From Verrucomicrobia bacterium IMCC26134 (GTDB taxonomy: Bacteria > Verrucomicrobiota > Verrucomicrobiia > Opitutales > Opitutaceae), in contig CP011265.1 in assembly GCA_000972765.1 (NCBI GenBank), forward strand, positions 1,612,001 through 1,676,000: a stretch of DNA of 64,000 nucleotides, read 5' to 3'. The notes below the pieces were generated by a model, which searched no databases, was not told the origin of the DNA, and saw nothing but the letters and a program-made list of their open reading frames with translations. Of this stretch, positions 54,110 to 63,559 are shown one piece after another. Position 1 is the stretch's first letter. The number at the start of each line of letters is the position of its first letter. The translations under genes and the position numbers were made by a program.

Positions 54110-55408
54110 ATGCTCTGGCTCTATCGCCTGTTATTTCTCCCTGCCGTCCTGCTGGCGGCACCCTATTATCTGCTGCGTATGCGGCGGCGGGGGGGCTATG
54201 CTGAGCATTTTGGGCAGAGATTCGGGGCGACGCCCAGCTTGCCGCCAAAACGGGCAGGAGTTCGTCGAATCTGGCTACAGGCCGTCAGCGTGGGTGAAAT
54301 GCTGGCGATCGCGCCCTTGCTAGAAGCATGGGGACGGGATGAAGCGGTCGAAGTTTATCTCAGCACTACCACAAGCACCGCCTATGCTTTGGCTTCGCAA
54401 CGCTATGCTGGGCGGGGGACGGTGATTGGTTTGGCGTATTTTCCGCTCGATTGCTGGCTCTGCGCCAGGCGCACCTGGAGGGCGGTCGAGCCGGATTTGG
54501 TAATATTGACCGAGGGGGAACGCTGGCCGGAACACCTCGCACAGGCGGCAGTGCGTGGAGTGCCGGTGGTGGCGGTGAATGCGAGGCTTTCTGACCGCAG
54601 CTATCGGCGCATGGTCAAGCTCGGCCCATGGGCTCGCTTGCTCACTCGCGGTTTGACCCGAGTGCTGGCGGCGAGCGAGGGCGATGCGGAGCGGTTTGAA
54701 AAGTTTGGTGTGCCGAAGAAGCGGATCACGGTGACGGGCAATCTTAAGTTAGACGTGGAGCTCGCCGTCGTGCCCGCCGGGGAGCAGGCGAGGTTTCGAT
54801 CCGAGCTGGGAATGGGGGATTCGCGAATATTGATGGGCGCTTCGACCTGGCCCGGCGAAGAGGCTGCCTTGCTTGCGGCATGGCGAGGACTGCGTGCGAC
54901 TGCTGCGGGACGTGAGGCAAAGCTTTTGATTGTGCCACGACACGCTGAACGCCGCGATGAAATCGAGGGACTGATGATTGCGGAGGGGGTGCGTTATCAC
55001 CTTCGCTCCAAGGGGGCGGCAGCGGCACCGGACGGGGTGGATGTGGCGGTCGCGGACACTACCGGCGAGCTCCAATACCTTCTGGCTCTGGCCGAGGTGG
55101 TGTTCGTGGGCAAAAGCCTTCCGCCGCATACGGAAGGTCAAACACCGGTCGAGGCGGCCGCACGAGGACGCGCCGTGGTGTTTGGGCCCGGCACGGCAAA
55201 CTTTCGTGTCATAGCAAAAGAACTCACCGACCTGGGTGCGGCACGGCGCGTGTCGGATGCCGAAGAGTTGTCGCGAGTGGTGGTTGCACTTTGGGCAGAT
55301 AACGACTCGCGTGCTGCACTCGGCGCTGCGGGCCGATCCTGGCATGAAGGAAATCGTGGCGCTGCGGCGCGGACTCTCATGGCTATTACAGAGCTCATGA
55401 GCAGATAG
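54110..55408 (+). CDS. waaA: 3-deoxy-D-manno-octulosonic acid transferase
   Basis: WaaA (KdtA) adds Kdo to lipid A precursor at the inner membrane, so its presence shows an LPS-type outer membrane. The 432-residue protein has an N-terminal anchor (LWLYRLLFLPAVLLAAPYYLL), then GGYAEHFGQRFG, WLQAVSVGEMLAIAPLLEAW, LILTEGERWPEHL, VNARLSDRSY and FVGKSLPPHTEGQTPVEAAARGRAVVFGP. The donor-site glutamate and the usual KdtA length are present. Whether it adds one or two Kdo residues cannot be told. Confidence 0.95.
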   Translation: MLWLYRLLFLPAVLLAAPYYLLRMRRRGGYAEHFGQRFGATPSLPPKRAGVRRIWLQAVSVGEMLAIAPLLEAWGRDEAVEVYLSTTTSTAYALASQRYAGRGTVIGLAYFPLDCWLCARRTWRAVEPDLVILTEGERWPEHLAQAAVRGVPVVAVNARLSDRSYRRMVKLGPWARLLTRGLTRVLAASEGDAERFEKFGVPKKRITVTGNLKLDVELAVVPAGEQARFRSELGMGDSRILMGASTWPGEEAALLAAWRGLRATAAGREAKLLIVPRHAERRDEIEGLMIAEGVRYHLRSKGAAAAPDGVDVAVADTTGELQYLLALAEVVFVGKSLPPHTEGQTPVEAAARGRAVVFGPGTANFRVIAKELTDLGAARRVSDAEELSRVVVALWADNDSRAALGAAGRSWHEGNRGAAARTLMAITELMSR

Positions 55409-55456
55409 ATTTAGGTTGAACGCGATTTCGGGTGGTCTACTTTGATACTTTCGCGG

Positions 55457-58108
55457 ATGCAAAATCACGGCCCGAAACGAGTCTACACCCCACACTCATT
55501 GGAGTTTTGGTTCAGTCGTTTGGAGCACAATTGGGAGACGTATTTCACGGCCCAACAATTGGAGCAGGGCCACGCCATCTACCGAGACGGACAGGTTCGT
55601 GAGCTCGAGTTAACCACCGGAGACGCAATCGTTCACCGCCGTATAGAAAAACGCGACGAATACGCGGTCATCGAGTGGGCGGACAAGGGGTTTTCCGTCC
55701 GTTCTTCAACAACAGATACCGATGCGGCGCATGCGTTGGCGGTAGCTGGTCTGCATGAGATTGAAGAGCTGGTGGCGGACGAGGTGTCTCCGCTGCCTGA
55801 TCCCTTGCCCGAGGCAGCCCCAATCGTCACAGCTGCTCTGTCTAATGGCAAAATTGAACCGTCGACACAACTGATCGGCGAGCGACCCAAGCCTACGTCG
55901 GGAACCACCTATTCAGTGCCCGTCAAGCCGGTTGCAATCGCCGCTCGACCTCCGGTTGCGAGTGGAGCAGGGCCGGCACCCCAAGGCCCCCGTTCGTTGC
56001 TGCTGGCATTCATCACGATTGAAGAGGGCTTGAAATTTCAGGCCTATTGGCTGGCGGCCGACAAAACCCTGGTGCCCGCGCTCGGGCCGGCGGCACACGG
56101 GAATGGCGTCCCTGCCGTGAGCTCTGGCGAACGCGCCAAGCTGATCGGCCTCGCGTCTTATGCGCGCAAGGCCCACTTCGTTTACAAGCAAGAGTCGGGA
56201 CGTTATCTGATGTCTTCGGTGGCTGAGATTCCTAATTTCCTCAGAACCACCCTGCCAGCTTGGCGACGACTGTTCGGCGTCGAACTGGACGCTGCATCAG
56301 CGCTTTTGCTGCAGGGAACCCAAGAGATTACGATCGAGGCTGCTGCGAGCACCAACAAACGGGGCAGCCGCTCTGCAGGCTTGGAAGCCACGCTGGATTT
56401 GCGATGGATTTTCAAGGCAGGTGAACGCTTGTTAACAGACGCCGAGGTGGCTCTGCTGCTCTCTAAGAACACCACCCCGGTTATACTGCCTAGTATCGGT
56501 ATCGTTAGCTTGCCGGTGGACCGTTTGGCCGCAGTCAAAGCGTGGCAGCGTGGCACAGTCGAGACAAACGGCGGCGGTGCCCTCGCGCCGTATATGGTTT
56601 TTTCCCTCTTCAGCGACGCCCGCTTCAAGGTGACACTTTCACCCGAGTTGGCGGCGTGGCGTGAAACGGTCCTGGCTGGTCCGAAACACGCTCCGGAGTT
56701 GCCCGAGCGCTTGCGTCCTTATCAGCGACGCGGCGTCGAGTGGCTGCACCACTTGTGCGAAAACAGTTGTCATGGGTTGCTTGCCGACGAGATGGGCTTG
56801 GGCAAGACGCTTCAAGTGATCACTCTGCTCGCCACACGGTGTATCAACGACCTTCCGACTCTCATCGTATGTCCCGCCAGTGTAGTGCCGGTTTGGCAGG
56901 AGGAGATACAACGATTCCATCCGGAACTCATAGTCGATGTGCTCAAGACTGGACATGATTTCTCTTCGCGTCCCGCGCCCTGTATCTGGCTCTCCAGTTA
57001 CACCCAGTTACGTAAACACCGCGCGCATTTGGAAAAACACCGCTTTGGCTACGCAGTGCTTGATGAGGGACAGTTTATCAAGAATCCCGACGCGAAAGTA
57101 ACCCAGACCTGTTTCGATATACGGGCAGCGCATCGCATCGTGTTGAGTGGAACCCCCCTGGAGAATCGTCAGCTCGATTTGTGGTCTATTTTCCGCTACT
57201 TACTGCCGGGGTTGCTGGGGTCGCGTGTAGCATTTGAGGCGGCGATTATCGCGGACCGCGCAGGGACTCTCTCTCGATTACGGGCGCAGCTTTCTCCCTT
57301 CATGTTACGCCGCACCAAAAATGAGGTTGCGACTGAGTTGCCTCCCAAGATGGAGATGGAATTAATCTGTCCTTTGACTGATGTGCAGCGCTCCGAATAC
57401 GCCCGTATTTGTAACGAAGGCCTTTCCCGACTCGGCGATGATGTCAGCACGGCTATGCGAGAGAAGAGCTTCGGCTTCCTTGCTTTGCTCACCCGACTAC
57501 GCCAGGTTTGCTGCGATCCGGATATGTTACCCTGGAGAAAATCTTCGTTGGCGGATTCGGGCAAGATTACGCTATTGCTGGAGAAACTCACCGAGATCGT
57601 GGCAAGCGGGCACAAGGTCGTTATTTTCTCGCAGTTTGTCATGCTTCTGGACCGTGTTAAAGAGGCCCTCACGCAACAATTCCCCGAGCTACCCCGCTAC
57701 GAACTCACTGGGATGACGCTGGATCGCCTAAAGCCGGTGCAGTCATTTCAGGCTGCCGAGGGAGCGGCGGTTATGCTCGTATCGCTCAAAGCCGCCGGCA
57801 CGGGTATTACACTGCACGCGGCGGACTACGTTTTCCTGCTCGATCCCTGGTGGAATCCGGCGGTTGAGGCCCAGGCGGTGGACCGTGTGCATCGTCTAGG
57901 GCAAAAGAGCACCGTTTTTGTCTATCGCATGGTTACAGCCGGCACCATCGAGGAACGGATCGAGGCGCTCAAAGCATCCAAGAAAAACCTATTCAATCAG
58001 GTCATGGACGGACACGGCGGAGATTTCGACCTGAGTCAGCACTTCGTATCGCTGCGCGAGTTGGTGCAGCTAACCGGAGCACAGGAAGAGTCCGAGACAA
58101 CAGGTTGA
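55457..58108 (+). CDS. SNF2-family DEAD/DEAH-type helicase
   Basis: From the ATG at 55457 (a TTG at 55442 is also open) the product has 883 residues. An unusual N-terminal region of about 420 residues begins with a SWIM-like stretch (HNWETYFTAQQLEQGHAIYRDGQVRELEL) but without zinc cysteines. The SNF2 core follows: LADEMGLGKTLQVITLLA, VCPASVVPVWQEE, LSSYTQLR, VLDEGQFIKNPDAKVTQ in place of DEAH, LSGTPLENRQLDLWSIF and, in the second lobe, KVVIFSQFVMLLDRV and LDPWWNPAVEAQAVDRVHRLGQ. It is a DNA translocase, with probable roles in remodelling DNA-protein complexes during transcription or repair. Confidence 0.93.
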   Translation: MQNHGPKRVYTPHSLEFWFSRLEHNWETYFTAQQLEQGHAIYRDGQVRELELTTGDAIVHRRIEKRDEYAVIEWADKGFSVRSSTTDTDAAHALAVAGLHEIEELVADEVSPLPDPLPEAAPIVTAALSNGKIEPSTQLIGERPKPTSGTTYSVPVKPVAIAARPPVASGAGPAPQGPRSLLLAFITIEEGLKFQAYWLAADKTLVPALGPAAHGNGVPAVSSGERAKLIGLASYARKAHFVYKQESGRYLMSSVAEIPNFLRTTLPAWRRLFGVELDAASALLLQGTQEITIEAAASTNKRGSRSAGLEATLDLRWIFKAGERLLTDAEVALLLSKNTTPVILPSIGIVSLPVDRLAAVKAWQRGTVETNGGGALAPYMVFSLFSDARFKVTLSPELAAWRETVLAGPKHAPELPERLRPYQRRGVEWLHHLCENSCHGLLADEMGLGKTLQVITLLATRCINDLPTLIVCPASVVPVWQEEIQRFHPELIVDVLKTGHDFSSRPAPCIWLSSYTQLRKHRAHLEKHRFGYAVLDEGQFIKNPDAKVTQTCFDIRAAHRIVLSGTPLENRQLDLWSIFRYLLPGLLGSRVAFEAAIIADRAGTLSRLRAQLSPFMLRRTKNEVATELPPKMEMELICPLTDVQRSEYARICNEGLSRLGDDVSTAMREKSFGFLALLTRLRQVCCDPDMLPWRKSSLADSGKITLLLEKLTEIVASGHKVVIFSQFVMLLDRVKEALTQQFPELPRYELTGMTLDRLKPVQSFQAAEGAAVMLVSLKAAGTGITLHAADYVFLLDPWWNPAVEAQAVDRVHRLGQKSTVFVYRMVTAGTIEERIEALKASKKNLFNQVMDGHGGDFDLSQHFVSLRELVQLTGAQEESETTG

Positions 58109-58225
58109 ACATTTTCGGATTCAACAGAGGCTTGGACTCTGAATTGTTACAGGTCTGTATCGTGATTGATGCTTTTTTACGTAAAAACCTCTGGAGAAAG
58201 CCTCGAATGGCCTGGAATTCACCTA

Positions 58226-58257
58226 TTCGTAACATTTGTGTCATCCGTTCGTAACAT
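58226..58257 (+). promoter_or_regulatory. Pho-box-like direct repeat upstream of the porin gene
   Basis: TTCGTAACATT occurs at 58226 and again exactly at 58248, a 22-base period equal to two turns and to twice the 11-base repeat of a Pho box. The downstream genes are a porin and pst genes, which belong to the phosphate regulon in other bacteria. The unit differs from the E. coli consensus (CTGTCAT), so PhoB binding is only a hypothesis. Confidence 0.45.
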
Positions 58258-58330
58258 TAGCATGAGATGGTAGACACATGTGAAAGCGGTCATAAGATCG
58301 GTTTTACGTCACCAGCAACCAACCAAACCC

Positions 58331-59704
58331 ATGATTAAAAACTCCCTCAAAACGCTTGCGCTGCTCGGCAGCCTTGTAATCGGTGCCGGCACCATTGCCT
58401 GCGCCCAAGATAGTGGTCCGCTTATCGACGCCTTGGTCAAAAAAGGTATTCTCAATGATCAGGAGGCGGAGGATATTCGCACTGATCTTGCCCGTGATTT
58501 TGCAGTCAACAGCTCCGCCGGTAAGCTCGAGCTCTCGTCGAGCCTTACCAAGCTTAAGATAAGCGGCGATGCCCGTGTCCGTTACCAATACGATAACGAA
58601 ATTCCCAACAGCCCTGGCCTGGCCAATAATCGCGATCAAAACCGCTATCGTTATCGCATCCGTTTTGGTGCGGTCGCCGATCTAGGAGCCAATTGGTCCG
58701 CTGGTTTCCGTATGGAGACCGCCAGTGGCGCCACTTCCACCAATGCCGATCTCGGCGGCGGCACAGACAACTTCGACAAGACCGGGGACGTCATTTACTT
58801 CGGTCAGGCCTACGTCAACTATCGCGACAGCAACGTCCTAGGCGCTGACAACCTCGATTTGCGGTTTGGTAAACTCCCCCACAAGTTCTTTAATCCGGGC
58901 GTGAATGGTTTCTGGATCGATTCAGACATCAATTTCGAGGGTCTTGCCCAAGAACTCGTTTATAACGACATCGCGATCAAAGACTCTACCCTTTCGTTCC
59001 GCACCGGAGAGTTCGTCTTAAACAACAACGCAGCCAACAAGAGTAGCACCGCCGCTGCGGCAGTGAATAACACCGTCGCACCGTCCTTGCTTCTTATGGG
59101 GCAGGTCGAGTATGCCACCAAGACGTGGAAGGCTGCTCCTACCATCGTCGCCTTTACCGCTCCATCGGCACATGATCGCTCTGCTACGTCTGCCGCCGCG
59201 CAGGCCAGCGACACCGCGGTCTACACCGATCTCGCGACCGTGTTGTTGCCTGTTGAGTATACGATGATCCTTGGGTCCAAGCCTCTCGCCTTCTACGCCA
59301 CCTACGGCTACAATTTGCAGGGTGAGGAGCGTGCCTTTCGTCTCGCCTCCGCAAACACCCCGGCACTCAAAGCCAAGGTCGATGCGGACCAAGCAATTTA
59401 CAATTTTGGTGTTCGTTATGGCGAAAACAAGTTCGCCGGCGATTATCAGTTGGTCGGCGAGTTCCGTCACGTGGGCAACGGTTCATACTCATCCCTCTTG
59501 CTCGACTCTGATTTTAATGCCGGTCTCCTTAATGGTGAAGGCTTTATCCTATCTGGCCTTTACAGCATCAACCCTGCGGTCACAGCCACAGTCACTTACT
59601 TCAACTCGTTTAACATCGAGGAAAAGCGTTTGCCTGGTGCGTCCCGTGGTAACGGCTTTGGCGAGGCTCAGGTCATTCAAGTGGATTTATCCGCCAAATT
59701 CTAA
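58331..59704 (+). CDS. Putative outer-membrane porin
   Basis: I start at the ATG at 58331 (457 residues); earlier in-frame starts give no signal sequence. The signal peptide is LALLGSLVIGAGTIACAQ. Next, DALVKKGILNDQEAEDIRTDL is an SLH-like or coiled periplasmic segment, and the remainder is rich in alternating aromatic and polar residues (RVRYQYDNE, GFRMETASGAT) expected for beta-barrel strands. The last residues IQVDLSAKF end in Phe, as in many outer-membrane proteins. It lies ahead of pstS and is probably a phosphate-inducible porin, but selectivity is not shown by sequence. Confidence 0.85.
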   Translation: MIKNSLKTLALLGSLVIGAGTIACAQDSGPLIDALVKKGILNDQEAEDIRTDLARDFAVNSSAGKLELSSSLTKLKISGDARVRYQYDNEIPNSPGLANNRDQNRYRYRIRFGAVADLGANWSAGFRMETASGATSTNADLGGGTDNFDKTGDVIYFGQAYVNYRDSNVLGADNLDLRFGKLPHKFFNPGVNGFWIDSDINFEGLAQELVYNDIAIKDSTLSFRTGEFVLNNNAANKSSTAAAAVNNTVAPSLLLMGQVEYATKTWKAAPTIVAFTAPSAHDRSATSAAAQASDTAVYTDLATVLLPVEYTMILGSKPLAFYATYGYNLQGEERAFRLASANTPALKAKVDADQAIYNFGVRYGENKFAGDYQLVGEFRHVGNGSYSSLLLDSDFNAGLLNGEGFILSGLYSINPAVTATVTYFNSFNIEEKRLPGASRGNGFGEAQVIQVDLSAKF

Positions 59705-59723
59705 TCGTAACCAATTTGTCACG

Positions 59724-59752
59724 CAACCGACTGGCTTAATCACGGTCGGTTG
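59724..59752 (+). terminator. Hairpin between the porin and pstS
   Basis: CAACCGAC and GTCGGTTG form an 8-bp stem with a 13-base loop. There is no long T run, so it may only reduce read-through from the porin into pstS. Confidence 0.5.
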
Positions 59753-59785
59753 ATTACAACTTTATCCATAGTTTAAACTCATCCC

Positions 59786-60595
59786 ATGCGCTCCTTCCTT
59801 ACACTCGCCACTCTCGTGGTGGCAACTTCTCTCCCCGTCCAAGCCCAAAAGCTTGTCATCAAGGGTTCCGACACTCTCGGCGCCAAACTCGTGCCAACGT
59901 TGGCCGAGGAATACAGAGCCTCCAACCCCGCGGTTTCTTTTGAAATCGCCGCGGAAGGCTCCACCACAGGCATCACTGCGATCATTGATAGCACTGCCCA
60001 GATCGGAATGTCTTCGCGACGCGCCAAGACGACCGAGCTCTCCGCCGGTCAGGCCAAAGGTGTCATGCTTAAGCCTACAATCGTGTGCTACGATGGCATG
60101 GCTGTTATAGTCAATGAGAACAGCTCGATTAAGGACCTCACTGTCCGTCAGGTTGAGCAGATTTTCACCGGAGATGTGACCGATTGGTCCGCCGTCGGTG
60201 GCAGCCCTGGAACTATTTCCATCTATACCCGGAACACCTCTTCCGGCACTTACTCGGACTGGAAGGATCTCGCTATGAAGAAGCGCGACTACGCTGGTTC
60301 TTCGCAGAAGATGGCCGGTAACGAGCAGATCGCTGCTGAAGTTGCCAAAAACCCGAACGGTATTGGCTATGTTGGTCTAGCCTATATCCACGCCCCTGGC
60401 ATCAAGGTGATATCGATCGATGGGCAAACACCGGGTAAAGAGAATGTGCTGTCTAAGAAATATCCTTATGCCCGTCCTACTTTTTATTACACCAATGGAG
60501 CTCCTGCCGGAGAAGCGGCTAAGTTCATTGAATTCACCCTCAGTGATGCTGGCCAAAAGATCGTTGAGAAAGTTGGTTTCGTTCCAGTTAAGTAA
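59786..60595 (+). CDS. pstS: Phosphate-binding protein of the Pst transporter
   Basis: The 269-residue protein has a signal peptide (MRSFLTLATLVVATSLPVQAQ) and the PstS ligand motifs: IKGSDTLGAKLVPTL, AAEGSTTGITAIIDSTAQIGMSSR and TRNTSSGTYSDWKDLAM. It binds inorganic phosphate in the periplasm and delivers it to PstC and PstA. It has its own strong terminator, so it can be made in excess over the membrane parts, as is usual. Confidence 0.92.
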   Translation: MRSFLTLATLVVATSLPVQAQKLVIKGSDTLGAKLVPTLAEEYRASNPAVSFEIAAEGSTTGITAIIDSTAQIGMSSRRAKTTELSAGQAKGVMLKPTIVCYDGMAVIVNENSSIKDLTVRQVEQIFTGDVTDWSAVGGSPGTISIYTRNTSSGTYSDWKDLAMKKRDYAGSSQKMAGNEQIAAEVAKNPNGIGYVGLAYIHAPGIKVISIDGQTPGKENVLSKKYPYARPTFYYTNGAPAGEAAKFIEFTLSDAGQKIVEKVGFVPVK

Positions 60596-60627
60596 TTCTC
60601 AAGTTTAGTCGTCACTGTAACGTTTCC

Positions 60628-60668
60628 GAGGCCCGCTTGACGCTACGTTAAGCGGGCCTCTTGCTTTT
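60628..60668 (+). terminator. Strong terminator after pstS
   Basis: GAGGCCCGCTT pairs with AAGCGGGCCTC over 11 bp with an 11-base loop, followed by TTGCTTTT. It lies 33 bases after the pstS stop and 56 before pstC. Confidence 0.93.
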
Positions 60669-60723
60669 CCACAACCGCACTAATCCGACGTCCCTATAAC
60701 CTTTAGATCTTCCTCAGCTTCGC

Positions 60724-62475
60724 ATGCAGTCCGAAACCCAACCTAGCGCCATTGCCGGCCACCAGCCCAAAGCTTTTGCCGTTAAAAAGGCGCGCACGCG
60801 TTTTTTTGGTCTGACTTTAGATGAATGCATCCGGGTGTTTTTCGGTGGAAATGCGTTTGTGGCGGTGATCGTTCTAGCGCTCATCACGTTCTTTTTGTTT
60901 CGCGAGGGCGGTCCGTTTTTCAAAATGAACCGCGACAGCATTCGAGTCTACCGCGTCGCCGGGCTGGAGTATGTTGATATCATTCGACAGCAAGAGCAGG
61001 ACCATACCGCTCTGACCCGCTACCTCTTCGACATTCGGATGAAGGTGGTTAAACAGCTGAGGGATGAGCGTGGGGGGCTCATAGAAGCTGATCTCAAAGC
61101 GGCTCGTTTGACAGTGGAGAAACTTCTCTCGAACGGCGCCGCCGCTGGTGCCCCCGAATTGATCCAGGCGCAAATGCGCGTGGATGAGTTTCAGAAAGCC
61201 GACTCGGCACTTACGCTCGAGATAAACGCTTCACTCGCTGCGTTCGATAAGTTCGCCGAGCGTTACGGCGACACCGTTTTGCCTGTTCGAGGGCTTGTAT
61301 CCGATATTGGTGAAGTAGCAACGGGTATCAAGAGCCGATACACCGAAAACGAGGATTATAAAGTTGCCCGGGCTCAATATCTTGCCGCCGGTAAAAAGAC
61401 CGAGGCTGACGCGATAGTGCTCAAGGAGATTGACTTCAAAACCGAGGTGGCCGCGATCACCGCTATCTTTCCAACCTATCAGCAGATGAATCAAGAGTTC
61501 GCTGTAGGGTTGAAGCGGGTCGTAAATGACTTACCTATCCTGCCCGTCCCAGCGCTCCAGCCGCGCATGGTGCGCTTCAGTGAGCTCACCGACCTCTACC
61601 TCGCTGGGTTTCCGGAAACCGAGGTGCGTCTGAAAGCCTGGGATCAACTCGCTCCCGTGCCTTGGTATCACGCCCTTGCCGGATTCATCTTCGGCAAACA
61701 GTGGCTGACCGCGAGTTTTTGGCAGGATTGGTATGGGGTGGTGCCGCTGTTTGTTGGCTCTCTTATGGTCTCTATGATCGCTCTGGCCATCGCCGTGCCG
61801 CTCGGGGTCGGCGCGGCGGTCTACATCAACCAGATTGCCAGCTCGCGCGAGCAACGTTTGATCAAGCCCGCCATCGAATTTATTTCCGCCATACCGTCAG
61901 TCGTCCTTGGTTTTTTCGGTATCGCGGTCCTCGGCCAGTCGTTGCGTGCGCTTTCTCAGGTCGAGGCGCTTAGCTGGATACCTGGCTTCCCGTATTCAGA
62001 GCGCTTAAACGCCCTTACCGCCGGCGTGTTGCTTGCCCTGATCGCGGTTCCGACCATTTTTACACTCGCCGAGGATGCCATCAACAACGTGCCTCGGGCA
62101 TTCAAGGAGGCTTCGTTTGCCCTTGGTGCCTCCAAAATGCAGACGATCATTCGTATAATCGTGCCCGCCGCGCTTTCGGGCATCATATCGGCGGTCCTAC
62201 TCGGCTTGGGCCGTGTGATCGGCGAGACCATGGTGGTGCTTCTCTGTGCGGGTAATCGCATCGCCATCCCTGATTTTACTGCGGGACTCGCCGTTGCTGT
62301 GCAGCCAGTCCATACCATGACTGGTATCATCGCGCAGGAAATGGGAGAAGTTGTGCGTGGCAGTATCCATTATCGGGCACTTTTTGTCGTGGGATTAGTG
62401 CTCTTTTTTATCGCTATGTTGATCAACTTCCTCGCGCAAAAAATTGTTCGTAAATACCGTATCTCTGTCGGTTGA
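60724..62475 (+). CDS. pstC: Phosphate ABC transporter permease, with large extracytoplasmic insertion
   Basis: PstC forms the membrane channel with PstA. The 583-residue protein is about twice the usual 300. After the first helix (about 40-60, [17 protein letters not shown]) comes a segment of roughly 260 residues, highly charged and helical ([26 protein letters not shown] and onward), that should face the periplasm. The conserved permease part starts near 330: [43 protein letters not shown], the EAA loop [24 protein letters not shown] and [14 protein letters not shown]. It is followed by pstA. Confidence 0.9.
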   Translation: MQSETQPSAIAGHQPKAFAVKKARTRFFGLTLDECIRVFFGGNAFVAVIVLALITFFLFREGGPFFKMNRDSIRVYRVAGLEYVDIIRQQEQDHTALTRYLFDIRMKVVKQLRDERGGLIEADLKAARLTVEKLLSNGAAAGAPELIQAQMRVDEFQKADSALTLEINASLAAFDKFAERYGDTVLPVRGLVSDIGEVATGIKSRYTENEDYKVARAQYLAAGKKTEADAIVLKEIDFKTEVAAITAIFPTYQQMNQEFAVGLKRVVNDLPILPVPALQPRMVRFSELTDLYLAGFPETEVRLKAWDQLAPVPWYHALAGFIFGKQWLTASFWQDWYGVVPLFVGSLMVSMIALAIAVPLGVGAAVYINQIASSREQRLIKPAIEFISAIPSVVLGFFGIAVLGQSLRALSQVEALSWIPGFPYSERLNALTAGVLLALIAVPTIFTLAEDAINNVPRAFKEASFALGASKMQTIIRIIVPAALSGIISAVLLGLGRVIGETMVVLLCAGNRIAIPDFTAGLAVAVQPVHTMTGIIAQEMGEVVRGSIHYRALFVVGLVLFFIAMLINFLAQKIVRKYRISVG

Positions 62476-62479
62476 TCCC

Positions 62480-63559
62480 ATGAGCACTCCCGCACATCCT
62501 TTTGTCAGTCGCCCCAGTGCGGCGCGAACGATCGAGAAATCCACTTTCTGGATTTTTCGAATCGCCACGTATATCATACTGTTCGCGGGACTCGCGGTCT
62601 TTGGTGATATCGTGGTCAAGGGTTCTTCCGCCGTATTTGGTTCATTCAAAGAGACTGATCGTTTCCCCTATTTCACCAATACCTTCCTCGCTGAGGCACC
62701 TGAGTCGCTTTATGTTTTCGAACACGAGGGCATGAAGCGGGAGATGGGAGATCGTGAATACCGAGCTTTCAGAGAGAAGGAGACTGCCGCCGCCGCGGCG
62801 GCCGGGCGCCCTGCACCTAAGTTCAAGGCAGAGAGCTACGTGTATTCCGCAGGTGGTATCTGGCCCTGTATTGTTGGCACCGTTTTACTGGTGGTCGGAT
62901 CGATGACGATCGCACTCACTCTTGGCGTATCCAGCGCAGTCTTCCTTAGCGAATATGCCAAGGACGGTCCATTTGTGCGTTTTGTGCGTCTCGCGATTCT
63001 CAATCTGGCTGGTGTGCCCTCAATTGTATTCGGTCTGTTCGGGTTCGGGATGTTTGTGATCTTTTTCGACTGGAACGTTTCCCTTCTGGCCGGCTGGTTT
63101 ACCCTGGCTTTTATGGTGCTCCCTGTGGTCATTACGGCCTCCGAAGAAGCACTTAAAGCAGTGCCCAAAGGCTTTCGCGAGGGCTCTCTGGCCCTCGGGG
63201 CCACAAAATGGCAGACGATCCGAAGCAATGTTCTGCCTTACGCCCTGCCTGGCATTCTCACTTCTTCAATCTTGGGCATCGCCCGTGTCGCCGGCGAGAC
63301 TGCCCCGATCATGTTCACCGCAGCTTACGTGGTGCGCGACAAGCTGCCATGGGATGTTGAAAAGTTTTCGGACTTCTTCTTCCAAGGCGTCATGGCTTTA
63401 CCCTATCATATCTACGTCGTCTCCTCCAAGATTCCGCAGAATGCGTATACCTCGCGTGTTCAATACGGCACGGCTTTCGTTTTTCTAGGCATCGTCGCGC
63501 TCATCGCGCTCTCCTCTATTTTACTCCGCAATAATCTTCGCGGTCGCTACAAATGGTAA
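62480..63559 (+). CDS. pstA: Phosphate ABC transporter permease, PstA type
   Basis: From the ATG at 62480 the product has 359 residues; a start at 62444 would overlap pstC. Between the first helix and [17 protein letters not shown] lies about 85 residues of charged sequence ([26 protein letters not shown] and so on) that is longer than in standard PstA. The permease core has [34 protein letters not shown], the EAA loop [25 protein letters not shown] and [15 protein letters not shown]. The start is four bases after the pstC stop, and pstB overlaps its end. Confidence 0.92.
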   Translation: MSTPAHPFVSRPSAARTIEKSTFWIFRIATYIILFAGLAVFGDIVVKGSSAVFGSFKETDRFPYFTNTFLAEAPESLYVFEHEGMKREMGDREYRAFREKETAAAAAAGRPAPKFKAESYVYSAGGIWPCIVGTVLLVVGSMTIALTLGVSSAVFLSEYAKDGPFVRFVRLAILNLAGVPSIVFGLFGFGMFVIFFDWNVSLLAGWFTLAFMVLPVVITASEEALKAVPKGFREGSLALGATKWQTIRSNVLPYALPGILTSSILGIARVAGETAPIMFTAAYVVRDKLPWDVEKFSDFFFQGVMALPYHIYVVSSKIPQNAYTSRVQYGTAFVFLGIVALIALSSILLRNNLRGRYKW

